Origin: Nonomuraea gerenzanensis
GTDB lineage: Bacteria; Actinomycetota; Actinomycetes; Streptosporangiales; Streptosporangiaceae
Length of the DNA stretch: 64,000 nt
Assembly: GCF_020215645.1 (NCBI RefSeq)
Contig: NZ_CP084058.1
Span: 4,960,001-5,024,000, forward strand
Direction of reading: 5' to 3'
The notes beneath the pieces were generated by a model. The model ran no database searches. It had not been told where the DNA came from and saw only the letters and a program-made list of their open reading frames with translations. This document shows positions 49,353-58,016 of the stretch, piece after piece. The stretch's first letter is position 1; each line of letters starts with the position of its first letter. A program made the translations under genes and the position numbers.

Positions 49353-50603
49353 ATGCCGGTATTCGATGAGACGATTTTTCTGCTTCTTGAAGGTTACGGT
49401 TGGCTGCCCGGCCTGCGGCGGCGTACGTCAGGCCAGGTCGCGCACACGCGAGTGATGGGCCGGCGGGCGGTGGCGCTGTGCGGGCCGGAGGCCGCGCGGT
49501 TCTTCTACGACGAGGACCACGTCCTGCGTGGCCCGGCGATGCCGGAGCCCGTCAAGAGCACGCTGATCGGGCACGGGGCCGTGCACACGCTCGACGGCGC
49601 CCGCCACCGGGTGCGCAAGGCGATGTTCACGTCGCTGCTGACGGGGGAGGGCGTGGCGCCGCTGGTGGCGCACACCGAGGCGGCCTGGGACGAGGCGGTC
49701 GGCACGTGGGCCGGCCGGGGGCGGGTCGTGCTCTTCGACGAGGCGGCCAAGGTGCTGACCCAGGCGGTGTGCCGGTGGTCGGGCATCCCGCTGGACCCTG
49801 ACGAGGTGCCCGCTCTGGCGGCCGACCTCACGGCCGCGGTCGACGGGTTCGGCAGCGGCGGGCCGCGGCACTGGCGGGCCCGGCTCGCCCGCGCCCGCCG
49901 CGAGGCGTGGCTGGGCGACCTCGTCCGGCGGGTGCGCGACGGCGCCGCCCAGGCGGCGCCCGGCTCGGCCCTGGAGGTGGTGACCCGGCATCGCGACGCC
50001 GACGGCGAGCTGCTCGACCCGCGGGTGGCGGCGGTGGAGCTGCTCAACGTGATCCGGCCGACCGTGGCCGTGTGCTGGTTCCTGACGTTCGCCGCGCACG
50101 CGCTGCACCGCTGGCCCGAGCACCGTGCCAGGCTCCGGGACGGCGACGCCGCCTTCGCCGAGGCGTTCGCCCAGGAGGTCCGGCGTTTCTACCCGTTCGC
50201 GCCCTTCGTCGCGGGCAAGGCGGTCCGCGAGCTGTCCTGGGCGGGCGAACGGATCCCCGAGGGCTGCCTGGTGCTGCTCGACGTCTACGGGCAGAACCAC
50301 GATCCCGGGCTGTGGGAGCAGCCCTACACCTTCGACCCGAGCCGGTTCCTGGACCGGCAGCCGGGCGAGTACGACCTGATCCCGCAGGGCGGCGGGGATC
50401 CGGCCGCCGGGCACCGGTGCCCGGGGGAGGAGATCACGATGGCGTTGCTGCGGGCGCTGTCGGTCCGGCTCGCCGAGCTGGATCACGACGTGCCCGAGCA
50501 GGACCTGGCCATCTCCCTGCGGCGCGTCCCGGCACGTCCGGCGAGCGGCTTCCAGATGTCCGTCCCCAGCCGCCTGCTCACCGAGCAGCGGGGGCGTTCC
50601 TGA
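49353..50603 (+). CDS. CYP152-family P450 peroxygenase (fatty acid hydroxylase/decarboxylase type)
   Basis: A 416-residue P450. ATG 49353 follows GGAG. Heme motif GGGDPAAGHRCPGEEIT with Cys356. The I-helix has NVIRPTVAVCWFLTF (Arg235-Pro236) where ordinary P450s have the acid-alcohol pair. This Arg-Pro is diagnostic of CYP152 enzymes, which use hydrogen peroxide with the substrate carboxylate as acid-base group. Predicted to hydroxylate (alpha/beta) or decarboxylate fatty acids without a redox partner. It stands alone, divergent from the HesB-like gene. Confidence 0.92.
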   Translation: MPVFDETIFLLLEGYGWLPGLRRRTSGQVAHTRVMGRRAVALCGPEAARFFYDEDHVLRGPAMPEPVKSTLIGHGAVHTLDGARHRVRKAMFTSLLTGEGVAPLVAHTEAAWDEAVGTWAGRGRVVLFDEAAKVLTQAVCRWSGIPLDPDEVPALAADLTAAVDGFGSGGPRHWRARLARARREAWLGDLVRRVRDGAAQAAPGSALEVVTRHRDADGELLDPRVAAVELLNVIRPTVAVCWFLTFAAHALHRWPEHRARLRDGDAAFAEAFAQEVRRFYPFAPFVAGKAVRELSWAGERIPEGCLVLLDVYGQNHDPGLWEQPYTFDPSRFLDRQPGEYDLIPQGGGDPAAGHRCPGEEITMALLRALSVRLAELDHDVPEQDLAISLRRVPARPASGFQMSVPSRLLTEQRGRS

Positions 50604-50726
50604 GCGGCCCGCCTCACAACGGGAAGGCGGGAGAGGTGAGAAGGCGGTTGAGACGCCTTGCTCAGGGTACGGGAGGGGACCCGGCGCACCAGAGCGCCGG
50701 GCGTGCAACCCGGCTAGGAACCCTTC

Positions 50727-51101
50727 ATGAGACTGGACCTCCAGGTCAGCCTGTCCGCAGGCACCCCACTCGTCTGCGTGAACGGCGAGGTCGATCTGCT
50801 CACCGCCGATGATCTGTACGAGTTCCTCGCCACGGTGATCCGGCAGCGCGGGCCCCGGCTGAGCGTGGACCTGCGCCGCGTCATCCTGATGGACTCGCGC
50901 GGCGCCGCCGCCGTGCTGCGGGCGCGCAGGCTGGCCCGCTCGCTCGGCGGGAACCTGACGCTGGTCGGGCCCAGCGCCCCGGCGGCACTGGTGCTGCGAG
51001 CAGTCCTGCCCGACCAGGACCTGGCCCCACCGGACCGGCCGAAAAGGCACCCAGGGATACGTCCGGATTCGGAGGTTGACCGGCCACAGCGCGTTACCTA
51101 G
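50727..51101 (+). CDS. STAS-domain protein
   Basis: A 124-residue STAS protein (VCVNGEVDLLTADDLYEFLA, LSVDLRRVILMDSRGAAAVL) with a 25-residue polar tail. The phosphorylation motif is DSRG instead of DSSG; the first Ser is the usual site and is kept. Probable anti-sigma antagonist. The next gene, htpG, starts 85 bases on. Confidence 0.85.
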   Translation: MRLDLQVSLSAGTPLVCVNGEVDLLTADDLYEFLATVIRQRGPRLSVDLRRVILMDSRGAAAVLRARRLARSLGGNLTLVGPSAPAALVLRAVLPDQDLAPPDRPKRHPGIRPDSEVDRPQRVT

Positions 51102-51185
51102 GCTTGCCTCGACCATCGGCCGGGGCGTTTCCCGACAGGGGTTCGGAGCGTCCCGGCACTCGCGCGAGAAACGGCGGGGGAGCCG

Positions 51186-53084
51186 GTGACGTTAGAGGCG
51201 AACACCGAGAAATTCACCTTTCAGGCAGAAGTGGCGCGCATTCTGGACCTGATGGCCCATTCGCTCTACAGCAAAAAAGAAATCTTTCTCCGCGAGCTGA
51301 TCTCGAACGCCTCCGACGCGATAGACCGGTTGCGGTTCGAACGTTTCTCGCGAGCCGACCTGGCGGAGGACGACGGGGAGCCGCTGCGTATCCGGGTGGC
51401 CTACGACAAGGACGCGCGCACGATCACGGTCAGCGACAACGGCGTCGGCATGAGCCGGGCCGAGGTGATCGAGAACATCGGCACCATCGCCAGGTCCGGC
51501 ACCGCGGAGTTCCTCGAGGCGCTGAGCCGCGAGCAGCGCGGTGACAGCTCCCTCATCGGCCAGTTCGGCGTCGGTTTCTACAGCGCGTTCGTGGTGGCCG
51601 AGCGGGTGGAGCTGACCACCCGCCGCGCCGGGCTCGCCGCCGGGGAGGGGGTGCGCTGGGAGTCCGACGGCAAGGGCGAGTACGTCGTGGAGACCGTCGA
51701 CCGTCCGGACCGGGGCACCACGATCGTGCTGCACCTGCGCGAGGGCGAGGACGACCTGCTCAACGGCTACCGGCTGCGCTCGATCATCCAGAGGTACTCC
51801 GACCACATCAGCCTGCCCATCGTGATGGCCGCCGAGGACGAGAGCGCGCAGGCGGAGGAGACCACGGTCAACCAGGCGTCGGCGCTGTGGACCCGGCCCA
51901 AGAGCGAGCTGAGCGAGCGCGACTACCACGACTACTACCGGCACGTCAGCCACGACTACACCGACCCGCTCGCCTACCTGCACAGCAAGGTCGAGGGCCG
52001 CTACGAGTACACGCTGCTGCTCTACATCCCCTCCCGCGCCCCCTACGACCTGTGGGTCCCGCAGGCCCGCCAGGGGGTGAAGCTGCACGTCCAGCGGGTC
52101 TTCATCCTGGAGGACAGCGGGGAGCTGCTGCCGCGCTACCTGCGCTTCGTGCGCGGCGTCATCGACTCCGCCGACCTGCCGCTCAACGTCTCCAGGGAGC
52201 TGCTGCAGGGCAGCCGGGCCGTGAGCCACATCTGCTCCAGCGCGGTCAAGAAGGTGCTGAAGCTGCTCAACGACCTGGCGCGGAACGAGCCCGACAAGTA
52301 CGCCGTGTTCTGGAAGGAGTTCGGCGCCGTACTCAAGGAGGGCATCGCCGACGATCCGCCCAACCGCGAGGAGATCGCCGAGCTGCTCCGCTTCACCAGC
52401 ACCCGCTCGGCCGGGCAGGAGGCCGACGTCTCGCTGCAGGACTACGTGGACCGGATGAAGGAGGGCCAGGACAAGATCTACTACCTGCTGGCCCCGACCC
52501 TGGCCGCCGCCACCGCCAGCCCGCACCTGGAGGCGTTCAGGAAGAAGGGCGTCGAAGTGCTGCTGCTGGGCGAGGCCGTGGACAACTGGCTGGTGACAGG
52601 GCTGCTGCAGGAGTTCGGCGGCAAGCGGCTGCAGTCGGTCACCCAGGGCGTCCCCGACTTCGGCGGCCTGGAGGACGAGGCGGAGAAGGAAGCGGCGAGC
52701 AAGGCGAGCGCCGAGTACGCCGCGCTGCTCGGCAAGCTCAAGGAGATCCTGGCCGGCACGGCCTACGACGTGCGGATGAGCAGCCGCCTGACCACGTCGC
52801 CGGCCTGCATCGTGGCCAACGAGGCCGAGACCGACTTCACCCTCGCCCGGCGGATGCGCGGCTCGGGGCTGCCGAGCCAGCCGGTGCTGGAGCTGAACGC
52901 GGAGCACGTGCTGGTCAAGCGGCTGAACGAGCGGCAGGACGACCCGCGCCTGGCCGACTGGGCGCACGTGCTGTTCGGCCAGGCCGTCCTGACGCTGGGT
53001 GCGCGCATCGACGATCCGGCCTCGTTCGCCGACCGGCTGAACGGCCTGCTCGTGGCTCTCACGGAGGACGGCACCACCGGCTGA
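51186..53084 (+). CDS. htpG: molecular chaperone HtpG (bacterial Hsp90)
   Basis: A 632-residue Hsp90, normal length. GTG 51186 is preceded by GGGGGA. The N-terminal GHKL ATPase domain is complete (ELISNASDAIDRLRFER, SDNGVGMSRAEVIENIGTI, IGQFGVGFYSAFVVA, DRGTTIVLHL). Middle domain: YIPSRAPYDLW, GVKLHVQRVFILED, PRYLRFVRGVIDSADLPLNV. The C-terminal dimerisation domain lacks the eukaryotic MEEVD tail, as expected for bacteria. It assists folding of client proteins under stress. Confidence 0.97.
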   Translation: MTLEANTEKFTFQAEVARILDLMAHSLYSKKEIFLRELISNASDAIDRLRFERFSRADLAEDDGEPLRIRVAYDKDARTITVSDNGVGMSRAEVIENIGTIARSGTAEFLEALSREQRGDSSLIGQFGVGFYSAFVVAERVELTTRRAGLAAGEGVRWESDGKGEYVVETVDRPDRGTTIVLHLREGEDDLLNGYRLRSIIQRYSDHISLPIVMAAEDESAQAEETTVNQASALWTRPKSELSERDYHDYYRHVSHDYTDPLAYLHSKVEGRYEYTLLLYIPSRAPYDLWVPQARQGVKLHVQRVFILEDSGELLPRYLRFVRGVIDSADLPLNVSRELLQGSRAVSHICSSAVKKVLKLLNDLARNEPDKYAVFWKEFGAVLKEGIADDPPNREEIAELLRFTSTRSAGQEADVSLQDYVDRMKEGQDKIYYLLAPTLAAATASPHLEAFRKKGVEVLLLGEAVDNWLVTGLLQEFGGKRLQSVTQGVPDFGGLEDEAEKEAASKASAEYAALLGKLKEILAGTAYDVRMSSRLTTSPACIVANEAETDFTLARRMRGSGLPSQPVLELNAEHVLVKRLNERQDDPRLADWAHVLFGQAVLTLGARIDDPASFADRLNGLLVALTEDGTTG

Positions 53085-53092
53085 GCAGATGT

Positions 53093-53121
53093 GGGGCACC
53101 TGCGGTCATCGCGGGTGCCCC
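53093..53121. terminator. hairpin between htpG and the cold-shock gene
   Basis: GGGGCACC (53093-53100) pairs with GGTGCCCC (53114-53121). It lies nine bases after the htpG stop and ten bases from the stop of the convergent cold-shock gene, so it can serve both. Confidence 0.75.
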
Positions 53122-53130
53122 GCGGCGGGG

Positions 53131-53592
53131 TCAGCCCTCGACCCAGCCGTACTTCTTCGCGAAGATCAGCAGGCTGCGCCGCAACGACTTGATCTGGGCG
53201 CCGGTCAGCTCCGGCGCCTCCTCGATCAGCAGCTCCGTCAGCTCCTGGCCGAACTCCTCGGCCGACAGCACCTCGCAGAGCCCGTCGTCGTCGTCCAGCT
53301 CGTGCCTGCTCTGGTGCCCGCTCGGGGAGACGGGCTCGACGTGCCCGTTGGACGGCGGGAGCCCCTCGGCCGCCGACGGGCGCTCGACCTCCCTGATGCG
53401 GACCGCGAAGGCCTTCAGGCCCCGGTCGGACTGGATGACCTCGAACTCGACCGGTGTCCCCGGCGTGAGCAGCCTCTTGTCGTCGATCAGATCGTTGGCG
53501 TGGACGAAGACGTCCTCGCCGCCGTTGTCGGGGACGATGAACCCGTATCCGCGAACGTCATCGAACCGCAGGACCTTACCTGTCCTGGCCAT
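53131..53592 (-). CDS. cold-shock-domain protein with C-terminal extension
   Basis: A 153-residue protein, ATG 53592. Residues 1-70 form a cold-shock OB-fold with RNP1-like YGFIVPDNGGEDVFVHANDL and RNP2-like VFVHA. The acidic C-terminal 80 residues (DDDDGLCEVLSAEEFGQELT, IKSLRRSLLIFAKKYGWVEG) form the extension seen in the larger actinobacterial cold-shock proteins. Likely an RNA chaperone; the extension's role is unknown. Confidence 0.9.
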   Translation of the reverse strand: MARTGKVLRFDDVRGYGFIVPDNGGEDVFVHANDLIDDKRLLTPGTPVEFEVIQSDRGLKAFAVRIREVERPSAAEGLPPSNGHVEPVSPSGHQSRHELDDDDGLCEVLSAEEFGQELTELLIEEAPELTGAQIKSLRRSLLIFAKKYGWVEG

Positions 53593-53814
53593 ACCTACCA
53601 CGCTCCACCAACACCATTCGTCCCCCACCTGGGAGACCGGCCAGTCATGCCTGACCCGCCACGCCGTCACGCCGCGTGCGTCGCTCTGCGACGCCTCCGC
53701 GGACCTCGTCCCCCATACTCTCCCATTCCCGGGTGTTCGCCGAACGCGTGCCGAGCCGGTGCAGCGAGTCGTGTCCGCGGCCGTTCCGCTTCGGTGACTG
53801 GCCGGGAGCGCGCG

Positions 53815-55254
53815 TCACTTGCGGCCGTTGGCCTGCCCCTGGCCGGGGTGCCCGGCGGCGTGGCCCGGCGGGAGGTGCCCGGTCCTGCCCCTCGCCTTGC
53901 CTCCTGTCCCGCCGCCCGGTTGCGGGGCGGGCGTGGCCGCCGGCTTGGGCGGCGCGTCGAGGCGATCGCGGCTCTCCACCCGCTCTGCCAGGAGCACCCG
54001 GGTGGGCGGCGGCGTGGGCGGGTCCGTGAGCGGGGTGGCGGTGACGGAGTGCTGCCGCATCGCCGGTGCTGGGGAGGGGGCGTCGTCCGGCCAGAAACCG
54101 GCCACCAGCACGCCTGCGGCCAGCGTGGTGACGACCACCGCGTGCCGCACGTACGGGGGGCGCCGCGCGGTGCACGCCCCGGCGGCGGCCGGCGGGCGGC
54201 TCGTGACGGGCGGCAGCTCGCCGGAGCTGGTGACTGGCGGTGGGTCGTCGGAGCTGGTGAGGGGCGGTGGGTCGTCGGAGCTGGTGACGAGTGGCAGGTC
54301 GTCGGTGTTCGTGACGGGCGGCAGGTCGTCGGCGTTCGTGGCGGGCGGCTGCTCAAGCGGGGGAACCAGCAGGTCGCCGGTCTCGGGGACGGCCGTCGCC
54401 GGCCGCGCGACGAGCCGGTCCAGGAACCGGCGGGCCTCGGCGATCCCCGTACGGCGGTCGGGGTCCTTGTCCAGCAGCCCGGCGATCAGCGGGGCCAGCG
54501 AGCCCGCGCGCCGGAACGGAGCCGGGTCGGCGGTCAGCACCGCGCTGATGGTGGCCAGCGCCGTGCCCTGCTCGAACGGGCAACGGCCCTCGACCGCCGT
54601 GTAGAGCGTGACCCCCAGCGACCACAGGTCGGACTGCGGGGTCGCCGGCCCGCCGCGCGCCCGCTCAGGGGCGATGTAGGCGGGGGTGCCCACGACGATG
54701 CCCGCCTGCGTGAGCCCGACCGGCTGCTCCGTGCTGGTGGCCAGGCCGAAGTCGGTGAGCACGGCATGATGGGCGAGGTCGTGCAGCGCGCTCGGGCCGG
54801 CGCTGTCCAGCAGGATGTTGGCGGGCTTGACGTCCCGGTGCACCACGCCGGCGGCATGCGCGACCTGCAACGCCTCCAGCACCTGCAAGCCGATCCCGGC
54901 CACCGTCGCCGGCGGCAGCGAGCCGCGCTCGGCCAGCACGTCGGCCAGGGTGGGCGCGGAGACGAGCTGCAGGACGATCCACGGCTGCCCGTCGGCCACC
55001 ACCACGTCGTAGACGGCGGCGATGTGCGGATGGCTCAGCCGGGCCGCCAGCCGGGCCTCGGTCATGGTGCGGCCCAGCAGCACCTCGCGCTCCGACGGGG
55101 GCTGATGCTCCAGCGTCACCTCCTTGACGGCCACCGGCCGATCCAGCAGCTCGTCGTGGCCCTGCCAGACCCGGCCCATGCCGCCCTTGCCCAGCTCGGA
55201 CTCCAGCCGGTAGCGACCGGCGAGTAACCGGCCCTCGTGACACGCAGCGGACAT
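53815..55254 (-). CDS. membrane Ser/Thr protein kinase with repeat linker
   Basis: A 479-residue PknB-type kinase. ATG 55254 has AAGGG eight bases upstream; an ATG at 55287 lacks a ribosome-binding site. The Hanks domain is complete: GKGGMGRVW, VAVKEV, HRDVKPANILLD, DFGLA, GTPAYIAPERA, DLWSLGVTLY. A linker of five 9-residue repeats (T-S/N-x-D-D-x-P-P-V-T type) follows, then one membrane helix (AVVVTTLAAGVLVAGFW) and a Pro/Gly-rich outside tail without PASTA or other known sensor domain. Target and signal unknown. Confidence 0.92.
   Translation of the reverse strand: MSAACHEGRLLAGRYRLESELGKGGMGRVWQGHDELLDRPVAVKEVTLEHQPPSEREVLLGRTMTEARLAARLSHPHIAAVYDVVVADGQPWIVLQLVSAPTLADVLAERGSLPPATVAGIGLQVLEALQVAHAAGVVHRDVKPANILLDSAGPSALHDLAHHAVLTDFGLATSTEQPVGLTQAGIVVGTPAYIAPERARGGPATPQSDLWSLGVTLYTAVEGRCPFEQGTALATISAVLTADPAPFRRAGSLAPLIAGLLDKDPDRRTGIAEARRFLDRLVARPATAVPETGDLLVPPLEQPPATNADDLPPVTNTDDLPLVTSSDDPPPLTSSDDPPPVTSSGELPPVTSRPPAAAGACTARRPPYVRHAVVVTTLAAGVLVAGFWPDDAPSPAPAMRQHSVTATPLTDPPTPPPTRVLLAERVESRDRLDAPPKPAATPAPQPGGGTGGKARGRTGHLPPGHAAGHPGQGQANGRK
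54203..54337. repeat. five 27-bp tandem repeats in the kinase linker
   Basis: Consecutive 27-bp units start at 54203, 54230, 54257, 54284 and 54311, each encoding nine residues on the minus strand (for example SSDDPPPVT). Units 2 and 3 are almost identical and the outer ones diverged, which suggests stepwise duplication. Confidence 0.92.
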
Positions 55255-55448
55255 GGCGCCACCCTTACCCGCTCGACGAACGCTCATGCAACGTGATCGA
55301 CGGGTCGTGCTAGAACGCTACTTGCGCCACTTGGACCACATTCACCCGCGGATCTCCGACCAGGGGCAACGCGTGATCGGGCCAGGTGGTGGTGATCATC
55401 CCGTACCACAGGCCCGCCGCCGCGCTGCTGCGCAGCTCGCCCAGGTGC

Positions 55449-56726
55449 TCATCCTCGATCCGGCGCGTTGACGGGATGCTGGAAGTTGTTCAGCAGCGTG
55501 AACTCATGCACGGAACCATCCGGAACAGGCCCGATCTCCACCGGAGCCGAAGCAGGCTCCAGCCCGACGCGGTAGAGCTTCGCCGTCTCCAGCTCCCCCT
55601 CCGCCGCCGAGGCGATGATCAAGGACCGGCGATCCTTGGACAGGGCGACCGAGACGATCGACGACTCCGTCGCCGGCGCGAGCTCCCGCACCACCTTCAC
55701 CTCCACGTTCTGCACGTACTCGACCTCGTCCCTGGCCAGCTCGGGAGCCACCCGGGCGGTGTAGAAGTCGTTCCCCCCGCCCTGGCAGAGCAGCTCGGAG
55801 GTGCCGAGCCAGGCGAGCGGGGTACAGCCGCGCAGCCGGCCGTCGTCGCGCACGACCACCTCCATGCCGAACGGCTTGTGCATCGGCTCGTCGTCGTGGC
55901 CGTCGATCGTGCGGCTCAGGAGGTCGAGCTCGGCGCCCGGCACCGACATCAGTCCCTTGGCCACCGTGGTGGGGTCGGCGGCGAACTTGCCAGAGGGGTG
56001 GACGACGCCCGGGCACACGACGGCGACCGGCCCGACGACGCGATAGTAGATGTCGTCGCTCTCGTTCTTGATGCAGGCCATGCTGAGCGCGCGCGGGGTC
56101 AGCGTGCCGTCCGGGGCGGCCGAGTAGTAGCGCAGGCCGCGGCGGAACCAGAGAGAGCCGTCGGGCGCGAAGCCGGGGCGGTCGTCGGAGAAGGTCTCGG
56201 TCACGTACCCCTTCTTGTTCGACCGCGCGGTGAGGTCCGTGAACGCCCCGGTGCCCAGGTCGAGCCAGCCGACGTGTTGATCGGCGTGCTCGTTGGGCCC
56301 GTTCACCTGGACGGCGATCCGGCGGCCGTCCGGCGAGACCGGGCTGACGCCGGGGTCGCCTGTCGCGCCGCAGAGGCTCCTGACGACCGCCTTCTCGCCG
56401 CCCGCCCGCGCGGCGATCTCGGTCAGGAGGGGTTGCAGCGTGGTGCTGGACAGGCTGGCGGCAGGCGTACGGAAGGCGTCGTCGTACGCCGTGACCCGCC
56501 ACTCCTCACCAGTCCGCGTGCAGACCACCGGCCCCCGGGCGGCGAGCAGGGCAGGCAGGCTCTTCGCGGCCTCGGCCAGCGCCGCCTTCCTGGGGTCCGG
56601 GGTGGGCGTGACGGCTGCGGACGGCGGCGCCGGCGCGGCGAGCGGGCCGAGCGGGGCCGAACAACCGGTGGTGGCGAGCAGGATCGCGACGGCCGTAGCG
56701 GCCCGGCCGCCTCTGGGGGTGCCCAT
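55449..56726 (-). CDS. putative lipoprotein with beta-propeller-like body
   Basis: A 425-residue protein. ATG 56726 has CGGAG eight bases upstream. The signal peptide ends at an imperfect lipobox (LLATTGC, Cys about residue 22), then a Pro/Ala/Thr-rich spacer. The body has propeller-like SPDGRRIAVQV, FAPDGSLWFRRG and LSKDRRSLIIA repeats and conserved cysteines (VVCTRTG, SLCGATG, MACIKN, VVCPGV, LLCQGG). Probably surface-exposed; function unknown. It is divergent from a TetR gene with a candidate operator between. Confidence 0.78.
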   Translation of the reverse strand: MGTPRGGRAATAVAILLATTGCSAPLGPLAAPAPPSAAVTPTPDPRKAALAEAAKSLPALLAARGPVVCTRTGEEWRVTAYDDAFRTPAASLSSTTLQPLLTEIAARAGGEKAVVRSLCGATGDPGVSPVSPDGRRIAVQVNGPNEHADQHVGWLDLGTGAFTDLTARSNKKGYVTETFSDDRPGFAPDGSLWFRRGLRYYSAAPDGTLTPRALSMACIKNESDDIYYRVVGPVAVVCPGVVHPSGKFAADPTTVAKGLMSVPGAELDLLSRTIDGHDDEPMHKPFGMEVVVRDDGRLRGCTPLAWLGTSELLCQGGGNDFYTARVAPELARDEVEYVQNVEVKVVRELAPATESSIVSVALSKDRRSLIIASAAEGELETAKLYRVGLEPASAPVEIGPVPDGSVHEFTLLNNFQHPVNAPDRG

Positions 56727-56760
56727 CCGAGAACTCCGTTCGATGATGATCCTTAAAAGA

Positions 56761-56793
56761 GTGAATACCATTAATCATGTGATGGGCATTCAC
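56761..56793. promoter_or_regulatory. candidate TetR operator
   Basis: GTGAATACCA (56761-56770) and GGGCATTCAC (56784-56793) form an inverted repeat with 8 of 10 pairs, and the centre holds ATCATGTGAT. It is AT-rich for this genome and lies between the lipoprotein and TetR starts. Confidence 0.5.
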
Positions 56794-56834
56794 CGCAAGT
56801 CGCGGCGACCGGCGGGACCCGCGAAGATGGGCAC

Positions 56835-57557
56835 GTGACAGAGTTGACGCGCCGGGAGCGACTGCGGGCCGAGCTCGAACGCGACGCCAGGGCCGCCGCG
56901 CGCAGGATCGCGGCGGAGGAGGGCGTCGAAGGGCTGACCCTCGCCGCGGTCGCCCGTGCCGTCGGGGTGACGCCGCCCGCCCTGTACCGGTACTTCAACG
57001 GCAGGGCCGGGCTCGTCCGCGCCGTCTACGACGACGTCACCGGCGAGTTCATGGACACCGTCGCCCGCGCCCTGCACCGCCAGGACCCCGACGACCTCAG
57101 CGCCCAGCTGCACGCCGCCACCCGGGCCGTGCTCGACTGGTCCATGGCCAACAAGGTCGAGTTCGACCTGCTCATGGGCGCCGCCTACACCAAGATCGCC
57201 GACTCGGAGGAGGGTATCCCGAAGGTCATCGCGCGCGAGCTGGGCGGCTTCTTCGGGGTGCCGTTCGCGCGGCTGTATCGCGAGGGGCGCCTGACCATCA
57301 AGGCGGAGGAGGAGATCGATCCCGCCCTGGCGGAGCAACTGCGGACGTACCGCTCACATGTGGGGCTGGACTTCCCGATCGGCGTGGTCCTGCTCATGGT
57401 GATCTGCTGGCGGCAGATCTACGGGCTGCTCTGCATGGCCGTGTACGGGCACCAGGAGTTCGCCTTCGACGACCCGATGCCGCTGTTCGAGCACATGATG
57501 GACCACCTGCTCGGCATCCTCGGCCTCGAACGCAGCCCCAGCCTGCGCGTGCCCTGA
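56835..57557 (+). CDS. TetR-family regulator
   Basis: A 240-residue protein from GTG 56835, without a clear ribosome-binding site (possibly leaderless). N-terminal TetR HTH: ARRIAAEEGVEGLTLAAVAR, AVGVTPPALYRYFNGRAGLV. The C-terminal ligand domain is of the WHG/TetR_C_13-like type (VGLDFPIGVVLLMVICWRQI). It probably represses itself and perhaps the divergent lipoprotein gene. Confidence 0.9.
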   Translation: MTELTRRERLRAELERDARAAARRIAAEEGVEGLTLAAVARAVGVTPPALYRYFNGRAGLVRAVYDDVTGEFMDTVARALHRQDPDDLSAQLHAATRAVLDWSMANKVEFDLLMGAAYTKIADSEEGIPKVIARELGGFFGVPFARLYREGRLTIKAEEEIDPALAEQLRTYRSHVGLDFPIGVVLLMVICWRQIYGLLCMAVYGHQEFAFDDPMPLFEHMMDHLLGILGLERSPSLRVP

Positions 57558-57576
57558 CGCGGGCTTCGCACTCCGT

Positions 57577-57925
57577 TCAGCGGCGGACGACGACGGTACC
57601 CTCCAGCACCGGCACGGCCGAGGCGTCGATCACGGCGGTGACCCCGGAGACGCGGGCGAGCTTGTGTCGGCGGTGCTGATGATCACCGTCCCGTCCCGCG
57701 CGCGGAGCACGGCGGCGTCGTCGCCGGTCTCCAAACCCACCACGAGCTCCGCCTCGGAGCCGCGCGCGCGGTACCGGCGGAGCACGATGGCGCGCTGCCG
57801 GCCGGGTGCTCGCCGTGCTGCCGGGGCAGTGCACGGGCTCTTGCGGACGGTCGCGGCCCGGAGTGGTGCGCGGGTGGCAGATCTTGCTCCCGCCGGCGCG
57901 GAACGGCAGCCCGGAGGTGGGACGA
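57577..57925 (-). pseudogene. selD: remnant of selD (selenophosphate synthase) with large internal deletion
   Basis: On the minus strand the stretch ELVVGLETGDDAAVLRARDG, then TVIISTAD, matches the N-terminal ATP-site region of SelD (E. coli LLVGNETRDDAAVY and SVISTTD). Immediately after it, in another frame, ARVSGVTAVIDASAVPVLEG matches a segment about 160 residues further along SelD. Both reading frames then stop (TGA at 57579-57577 in the second). A possible trace of the catalytic GGGCACK region reads AGGSKIC near 57890. So the gene has lost its middle and end. No selenocysteine genes are seen in the window. Confidence 0.72.
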
Positions 57926-57970
57926 GCAGCTCCTGAGGTGGCGCAACCATACCGTTATCCCTGTTTGCCT

Positions 57971-57985
57971 ACCTGATTGATAGGT
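57971..57985. promoter_or_regulatory. candidate GntR operator upstream of the regulator gene
   Basis: ACCT-GATTGAT-AGGT, a short dyad in an AT-rich stretch, 31 bases before the GntR start. The size and place suit a GntR/HutC autorepressor, but the arms are only four bases. Confidence 0.4.
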
Positions 57986-58016
57986 TATCTCCGTCAACGC
58001 AGGTCAGGAGGTGGAC

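Noticed and set aside
55310..55495. Minus-strand frame reading GELRSSAAAGLWYGMITTTW, ending at a TAG, just beyond the lipoprotein stop
   Set aside because: It looks peptide-like and could be the tail of a degraded gene or a former extension of the lipoprotein, but I cannot match it to a family and there is no start.
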